Below, piece after piece: positions 32,339 through 36,503 of a DNA stretch of 36,503 bases (position 1 is its first letter; every line of letters starts with the position of its first letter). The DNA is taken from positions 1-36,503 of the forward strand of contig JAONAZ010000009.1 in assembly GCA_028376655.1 (NCBI GenBank), written 5' to 3'. The notes beneath the pieces are model-generated. The model had not been told where the DNA came from. It saw nothing but the letters and a program-made list of their open reading frames with translations, and searched no databases. The stretch is from Acidimicrobiia bacterium (GTDB taxonomy: Bacteria; Actinomycetota; Acidimicrobiia; Actinomarinales; Actinomarinaceae). A program made the translations under genes and the position numbers.

Positions 32339-33460
32339 TTATTTCTTCACCTTAGAGTTATAAATATTATCTAATATTTTTAGTAACTCATCATTGGGTT
32401 GTTGTAGCCAGGTCTCAAACTCATTTATATATGTTCTATGATCTTTACCATAAACATCAATAAAAGTTTGATCAAACCCTTTCTGATTAACTGTGTTCCA
32501 TAGTGTATATACAGATTCCTCTCCATGATTATGCACAAGATAAGCTGTGAACCAATTACCGATTCTATATCCGAGATCGACTCCTTGTCCTGAGCTCCAA
32601 GAAATGTTGTAGAGTTTTATACCGTCTTGAAAAAATTGTGTTTTTCTATCTACTGGCCAAGGACCACCCTCTAGTGCCCAACGCATTTCATTTTTAAACC
32701 CCTCAAGATCGTAGGTGTAGAGTGCCGAGAAAAAATCTGCATTGCCCTCACTCCACCAAGCTACATCTTCACCATTATCTCCGCTTCTTTTACCCATGTA
32801 CTCATCAACATCATCATATTCAGTAGTAAAGATATTAGACAATTGATAGATATGAAAGACCTCATGATAAGTCATAGTTTTATACCCGTTATCAATTTCA
32901 TTATCTTGTGGTGCCATAACCATAAAGTAGAATCCATCAACTGCACTGGAATTTACTCCGCCCCCACCGTTATTTACATAGTCTTTATAAGTGTCTAATC
33001 TACACCAATCCGCAGAAGGAAAACCTATTACAGTTAAATGATTACAGTATGCTAGATTTGCATTTTTACCAGCTTCCATATCAGAACCAGTAATCATTAC
33101 ATAAATTGCTTTTGCTTGACTTTTGCCGTAATAGTCATTGGCCATCCATAGGTCATATGCTTCATTTGTGTATTGGACAGTTAAATCTACAGTTTGCTGA
33201 GGTAGATCACTGGCGGGGAAAACTCTAATAATTTTATCATCTAGAAATGGTGATAATACTTCTTGAACAGTTGTAGTGGTTGTATCAGGAACAGTTGTAG
33301 TGGTTGTATCAGGAACAGTTGTAGTGGTTGTATCAGGAACAGTTGTAGTTGTTATGTCTTGAACTGTAGTTGTGGTTGTGTCTTGAACTGTAGTTGTGGT
33401 TGTGTCTTCAGTGGCACAAGCAGCAAAAAACAAGAGATTAAAAATCAATACTTTTTTCAT
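32339..33460 (-). CDS. Secreted lipoprotein metallopeptidase, HEVFH (gluzincin-like)
   Basis: The 373-residue protein starts MKKVLIFNLLFFAAC (Cys15, standard AAC lipobox), followed by six TTTTTVxD octapeptide linkers. The catalytic region is MTYHEVFHIYQ with His199, Glu200 and His203. WWSEGNADF follows, with Glu238 35 residues after the second histidine. This HExxH plus downstream E-G-x-A arrangement is the gluzincin pattern, so a zinc peptidase is likely; the exact family is not recognised. The ATG 33460 is preferred over the TTG 6 nt upstream because TATAAT lies 6 nt before it. It probably projects from the membrane on the Thr-rich stalk. Confidence 0.82.
   Translation of the reverse strand: MKKVLIFNLLFFAACATEDTTTTTVQDTTTTTVQDITTTTVPDTTTTTVPDTTTTTVPDTTTTTVQEVLSPFLDDKIIRVFPASDLPQQTVDLTVQYTNEAYDLWMANDYYGKSQAKAIYVMITGSDMEAGKNANLAYCNHLTVIGFPSADWCRLDTYKDYVNNGGGGVNSSAVDGFYFMVMAPQDNEIDNGYKTMTYHEVFHIYQLSNIFTTEYDDVDEYMGKRSGDNGEDVAWWSEGNADFFSALYTYDLEGFKNEMRWALEGGPWPVDRKTQFFQDGIKLYNISWSSGQGVDLGYRIGNWFTAYLVHNHGEESVYTLWNTVNQKGFDQTFIDVYGKDHRTYINEFETWLQQPNDELLKILDNIYNSKVKK
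33265..33408 (-). repeat. Six 24 bp repeats encoding the Thr-rich stalk
   Basis: Six consecutive 24 bp units at 33265, 33289, 33313, 33337, 33361 and 33385 encode TTTTTVPD or TTTTTVQD. The first three read identically across the unit; the last two form a second subtype. Copy number is likely to vary between strains. Confidence 0.85.
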
Positions 33461-33466
33461 TATCAA

Positions 33467-33472
33467 ATTATA
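33467..33472 (-). promoter_or_regulatory. -10 TATAAT for lipoprotein starting at 33460
   Basis: A perfect TATAAT on the minus strand ends 6 nt before ATG 33460, with the spacer TTGATA. Confidence 0.6.
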
Positions 33473-33527
33473 TAGATTATTTAATTAAAGATGATAGCTC
33501 TCTTGGTGTCTCAGATTACTAGACGGG

Positions 33528-33533
33528 TAGAAT
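33528..33533 (+). promoter_or_regulatory. -10-like TAGAAT for lipoprotein at 33540
   Basis: TAGAAT ends 6 nt before the ATG at 33540. It lies back to back with the leftward promoter at 33467-33472. Confidence 0.55.
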
Positions 33534-33539
33534 ATAAGA

Positions 33540-35171
33540 ATGAAAAAGCTTATACTTCCTTTTTTACTACTTATAACATTCTGTTCGTCCGGTGCTGAAA
33601 ATACCGAACCTCAAAATACTAGCAACAATGAACAATCACAAGAATTAGCACAAAATGAACAATCACAAGAATTAGCACAAAATGAAGAATTTGAATTTGT
33701 GGTTGATTCAGGTTATGACATATATGAGTTATTTAGCTGTTTGGAAAGTAAAGGGTTGAGTGGTCTTCCAGAACCTGAAATAAACACTTCTGAAATTCTT
33801 GTCCGATTTGATGGTTATCAAGAGGATAATATAGAGTCCTTACTAGCAATGGTACGTGAGTGCGAAGAGGAAAGAGATAAAGTTAATAACACTGAAGATA
33901 ATAACACTGAAGATAATAACACTGAAGTTAATGTGTCGGAAGATAAAGTGTACAGCTGGGACCAACCTGAAAATATTGATTGGATTGAGTATAACTTCAA
34001 TACTACAGATACATTTTGTGATGATGTAGATGGATATTGTGCTGGATGGCAGGATAGTGCCTCTCAAGAATGTAGAGATAATTACAAACTTGGCAGTGTT
34101 GAAGAAGATGTCAAAAAAAGATTAACCTATGAACGTTGTGTTTATCAAATGGTTTTCAAGCCATACATCTCATTAGTAACAGACAGGACAACCACACCAC
34201 TAACGCAAGAACAAAAAAGAAACGGTGAGCGACTAAAAAATACTGGATGGAATACGCCTACAGATCAAGTAGTTGAATTTAGAGTATCTGCAGATATTCC
34301 TACTGAAATTGTAGAAGCATCAAAAGAGGGAATGTTAGCTGCTATAGATTTCCTAGGAAGTTATGGTCCCCTCAGGGTGTATATCGTCGGTAATGATGTT
34401 GAACTAGCAGAAGATCTAGCAAGTGATTTTTGTGAGTACAACTATCCCTTAGAAGAAAAAAATAGGTGTCTCGATGATCAAGGTGAAGGTATGTTAGAAA
34501 TGGCTTACATATATCCATCAGGTAATGGATTTCAACAGTCATCTTGGAGGAAAGATTCTCCAGTTCAAGCTTTTGTCCATAATCCATATGCAGATGAGAA
34601 TAATAAACATAGTATTCATCCAAATGAATTGCTAAGTGATAGAAAAGTAAACGCCCATGAGTATTTTCATGTTTATCAGGGAGCTCATAGTATCTATAGG
34701 GGCGGAAGTGATAACTCATTTGGCTGGAGTACACCTAGATGGGTAGAAGAGGGAGTTGCAGTTTACTTCGAGCAGGTTCTCTTAGAAAAAATGGGTTGGC
34801 AGAGTAAGAGAGAACTAGATCAGAGAACCATCGGAGATTTACGCGTGATAAAATCATTTACTACTAGATTTCCTGGAATCTCCATGAAAGATGTAGACAC
34901 TGGTTTCCAGACAGAGAGATTATTTTCTTACTGTGGAAATCTCTGTATTGGTAACTTACAGTATGAATTTGGACATGTAGCTTTTCAATATCTTGAAACT
35001 AAATCTTCACAAGAAAAAATACTTTTTGACTACTGGGAAGAGTATACAGAATTGGGATGGGCTGATGCTTTTGAGAAAGTGTTCGAGATGTCTGTCAGTG
35101 ATTTTTATATAGAATTTGAAGAGTTTTTAAATTTAAGTGTTGAGGAACAGATGAACATCTTGAATATATAA
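33540..35171 (+). CDS. Secreted lipoprotein metallopeptidase, HEYFH (gluzincin-like)
   Basis: The 543 residues begin MKKLILPFLLLITFC (Cys15, Phe before Cys). Low-complexity linkers follow: EQSQELAQN twice, and NTEDN repeats near residues 116-130. The catalytic region is NAHEYFHVYQG with His373, Glu374 and His377. RWVEEGVAVYFE follows, whose Glu404 precedes the Gly, 27 residues after His377. The HExxH...E-G-x-A pattern matches gluzincins and resembles that of the divergent lipoprotein at 32339-33460, so the two may be distant paralogues. Several cysteines (for example FCDDVDGYCAGW and YCGNLCIGN) suggest disulfides. The substrate is unknown. Confidence 0.82.
   Translation: MKKLILPFLLLITFCSSGAENTEPQNTSNNEQSQELAQNEQSQELAQNEEFEFVVDSGYDIYELFSCLESKGLSGLPEPEINTSEILVRFDGYQEDNIESLLAMVRECEEERDKVNNTEDNNTEDNNTEVNVSEDKVYSWDQPENIDWIEYNFNTTDTFCDDVDGYCAGWQDSASQECRDNYKLGSVEEDVKKRLTYERCVYQMVFKPYISLVTDRTTTPLTQEQKRNGERLKNTGWNTPTDQVVEFRVSADIPTEIVEASKEGMLAAIDFLGSYGPLRVYIVGNDVELAEDLASDFCEYNYPLEEKNRCLDDQGEGMLEMAYIYPSGNGFQQSSWRKDSPVQAFVHNPYADENNKHSIHPNELLSDRKVNAHEYFHVYQGAHSIYRGGSDNSFGWSTPRWVEEGVAVYFEQVLLEKMGWQSKRELDQRTIGDLRVIKSFTTRFPGISMKDVDTGFQTERLFSYCGNLCIGNLQYEFGHVAFQYLETKSSQEKILFDYWEEYTELGWADAFEKVFEMSVSDFYIEFEEFLNLSVEEQMNILNI
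33630..33683 (+). repeat. Two 27 bp repeats (EQSQELAQN)
   Basis: Two identical 27 bp units at 33630-33656 and 33657-33683 encode EQSQELAQN, directly after the signal region. Confidence 0.8.
33885..33929 (+). repeat. Three 15 bp repeats (NNTED)
   Basis: Three 15 bp units starting at 33885, 33900 and 33915 encode NNTED, NNTED and NNTEV. They are identical except for the last codon. They form a second low-complexity linker in the same lipoprotein. Confidence 0.75.
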
Positions 35172-35174
35172 AAT
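35169..35174 (+). promoter_or_regulatory. -10-like TAAAAT for gene at 35180
   Basis: TAAAAT overlaps the stop codon of the preceding gene and ends 5 nt before ATG 35180. Confidence 0.4.
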
Positions 35175-35179
35175 GATTT

Positions 35180-36503
35180 ATGCAAAATAAAAGTATTGTT
35201 TTATCTTTAAGTTTTATGATGCTCGTGAGTTTTTGTAGCTCTGCTGAAGTTACTGAGGAAACACCTACCAGTACGCTTACTGAGGAAACACCTACAACTA
35301 TGCAAGACATAACGACTACAACTGTTCAAGACACAACGACTACAACTGTTCCAGAAGTATTGAATTTAGATTATGTAACAGTATATGATTCAGGAGCCTC
35401 CTTTGAGGAAGCATATTCATGGAAAAATACTTGGGTTCCGAGTGAAGTAGATGATAGTTGTATAGAAAGATCTATGTTAAATCAATCATCAGTTACACCT
35501 GGGGCTAAGAGAAACTTAGAAATAATATTTAACAAAGACTTTACTTCCATTAATGAAGAAGACATATTAAATCTAAAAATACTCAGTTTTTCGGAGTCTG
35601 ACTTTCCAAACTCACTGTCTTTCAAGAGTTCAACAATAAATGATATAGACTCATATGAAGGTTTGGAGTACTTAACCTGTTTGCAGTATTTAGATCTAAT
35701 TAATCAAGACTGGGGTAGAGACCTTAGGTTTTTATCAACTCTTACAAATCTGAGATACTTAGATTTAGTATTTAGTGATATGCCCAGAGTCGAAGTACTT
35801 TATACTCTTCAAAATTTAGATACACTGATTTTGCCTCAACGTTTTAGAGAAATTGAAAAGCTTGTAAATATTCCTAGCTTGAGAAGAGTAGCTGCAAATT
35901 ACAGTCTCGGTTGCAAGGAAGAGGTCTTTTCTAAAATGAAAAACCTAGAAGTTGTACTGCTAAATGGTTCAGACATCCAAAGTTACAATAATTTACATAC
36001 TAGAGAAGATAGTTTTACTATCAACAAAAGTCCTTCTGGGGAATACTTAGAACTAATAGTTCCAGAAGGTCCAAATGCTTTTATGCCGGATTACGATGTT
36101 TTGAATCTTGCTGGAGTTCACAGTAGAGAATATATGATGAACATCATGCAGAATATTTACAAGATTGTTGATGACCAGTACGAAGTTGTTATATTTGTTG
36201 GAAATCAACCGGAGTCATCAGTAGGCTATTCGGGACAGGCAGAATATATAAGTAATGATGAGCCTGGTCTTGGAACACCCATTTGGTCTGGTTCTTCTTG
36301 CTATGGCTCAACGTCAGAATTACGAGGACATATAAGTTTTCCATCTACATCAGATCTTTATAACGTATTTTCAGACGAATATGCTTCCTACGGATACGGT
36401 CCGCTACTTCATGAAGTTCTTCACTTATGGGGAGGAGCTGACATTATTCCTTACTTCCAAATTCAAGATGGACTTTATGGAAGCGGTCATTGGGGTTACT
36501 CAA
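35180..36503 (+). CDS. Secreted lipoprotein with leucine-rich repeats and HEVLH, 5' part
   Basis: The frame runs from ATG 35180 to the right edge with no stop (441 codons), so the C-terminus is missing. The signal MQNKSIVLSLSFMMLVSFC gives Cys19, with Phe before it. A Thr-rich linker of TTTTVQD type follows (residues 42-57). A leucine-rich region (about 150-260) contains LEYLTCLQYLDLI, LTNLRYLDLV, LQNLDTLIL and LEVVLLNGSDI, spaced about 22-24 residues, as in LRR proteins. HEVLH at 411-415 (GPLLHEVLHLWGGADI) is an HExxH zinc motif; the third ligand would lie near or past the edge. It is likely a surface metallopeptidase with an LRR recognition part, starting 8 bp after the neighbouring HEYFH peptidase. 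Confidence 0.8.
   Translation, partial: MQNKSIVLSLSFMMLVSFCSSAEVTEETPTSTLTEETPTTMQDITTTTVQDTTTTTVPEVLNLDYVTVYDSGASFEEAYSWKNTWVPSEVDDSCIERSMLNQSSVTPGAKRNLEIIFNKDFTSINEEDILNLKILSFSESDFPNSLSFKSSTINDIDSYEGLEYLTCLQYLDLINQDWGRDLRFLSTLTNLRYLDLVFSDMPRVEVLYTLQNLDTLILPQRFREIEKLVNIPSLRRVAANYSLGCKEEVFSKMKNLEVVLLNGSDIQSYNNLHTREDSFTINKSPSGEYLELIVPEGPNAFMPDYDVLNLAGVHSREYMMNIMQNIYKIVDDQYEVVIFVGNQPESSVGYSGQAEYISNDEPGLGTPIWSGSSCYGSTSELRGHISFPSTSDLYNVFSDEYASYGYGPLLHEVLHLWGGADIIPYFQIQDGLYGSGHWGYS
35252..35350 (+). repeat. Short tandem repeats in Thr-rich linker
   Basis: ACTGAGGAAACACCTAC occurs at 35252 and again 27 bp later at 35279. Two 24 bp units at 35303-35326 and 35327-35350 then encode QDITTTTV and QDTTTTTV. 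The octapeptide design matches the linkers of the lipoproteins at 31075-33460. Confidence 0.75.

Noticed and set aside
33265-33408. Possible CRISPR array
   Set aside because: The 24 bp units are directly adjacent with no unique spacers, and they are in frame inside a coding gene. No cas gene is present.
33263-33475. Cysteine-rich 70-residue plus-strand ORF (SCSGCIRN repeats)
   Set aside because: It is the antisense reading of the 24 bp Thr-stalk repeats in the HEVFH lipoprotein. Its periodicity is explained by those codons, and it has no start context of its own.

Overview
The window is AT-rich and densely coded. It most resembles a streamlined marine actinobacterium of the Acidimicrobiia / Candidatus Actinomarinales type. 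This is inferred from four things: an InhA-like enoyl-ACP reductase, an actinobacterial two-subunit acyl-CoA carboxylase (fused biotin carboxylase-BCCP plus a PccB/AccD-type carboxyltransferase), secreted lipoproteins with TTTTTVPD linkers, and widespread leaderless start signals. No rRNA, tRNA, IS element, phage gene or CRISPR array is visible.

Layout. (1) 1-1583: the 3' end of an SBBP-type repeat protein, a small hypothetical gene, a zinc-ribbon protein and a DUF1289 protein. (2) 1724-5983: the three-subunit proton-translocating transhydrogenase (pntAA-pntAB-pntB), a DUF2306-like membrane protein, a structured non-coding stretch (5034-5419) and a short CDF-like membrane protein. (3) 6253-10807: an archaeal-type (type II) GAPDH homologue divergent from pyruvate phosphate dikinase across only 24 bp, then an InhA/FabI-type enoyl reductase. 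(4) 10836-19004: an island of four secreted lipoproteins, three of them large and poorly characterised. Two share a promoter, signal peptide and coiled-coil cassette; a third has HEYEH. (5) 19028-27349, minus strand: a compact lipid operon reading accD, bioY, accA3-type, acpS, fabD, fabH, fabG, acpP, fabF. It carries biotin uptake, the carboxylase, the carrier protein and its activating enzyme, and initiation and elongation enzymes. The beta-hydroxyacyl-ACP dehydratase is absent, and the enoyl reductase lies about 8 kb away. (6) 27415-31027, plus strand: biotin-protein ligase divergent from the lipid operon, a bi-domain oxidoreductase and an inositol-monophosphatase-family enzyme. (7) 31075-36503: four more secreted lipoproteins. 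Three carry HExxH metallopeptidase motifs. The last runs off the right edge and also has leucine-rich repeats.

How the genes fit together. Transhydrogenase supplies NADPH, and the lipid operon with birA/bioY forms a nearly complete fatty-acid module. The GAPDH homologue and PPDK sit at two control points of lower glycolysis/gluconeogenesis. The lipoprotein islands look like a surface-protein repertoire rich in putative zinc peptidases, built by re-using promoter/signal-peptide cassettes and Thr-rich repeats.

The most distinctive whole-window signal is a TANNNT hexamer placed 5-7 nt (exactly 6 in eleven cases) before the start codon of fifteen genes. Operon-internal genes instead often show purine-rich Shine-Dalgarno sequences. 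Organism assignment and all functions are inferred from reading the sequence only.
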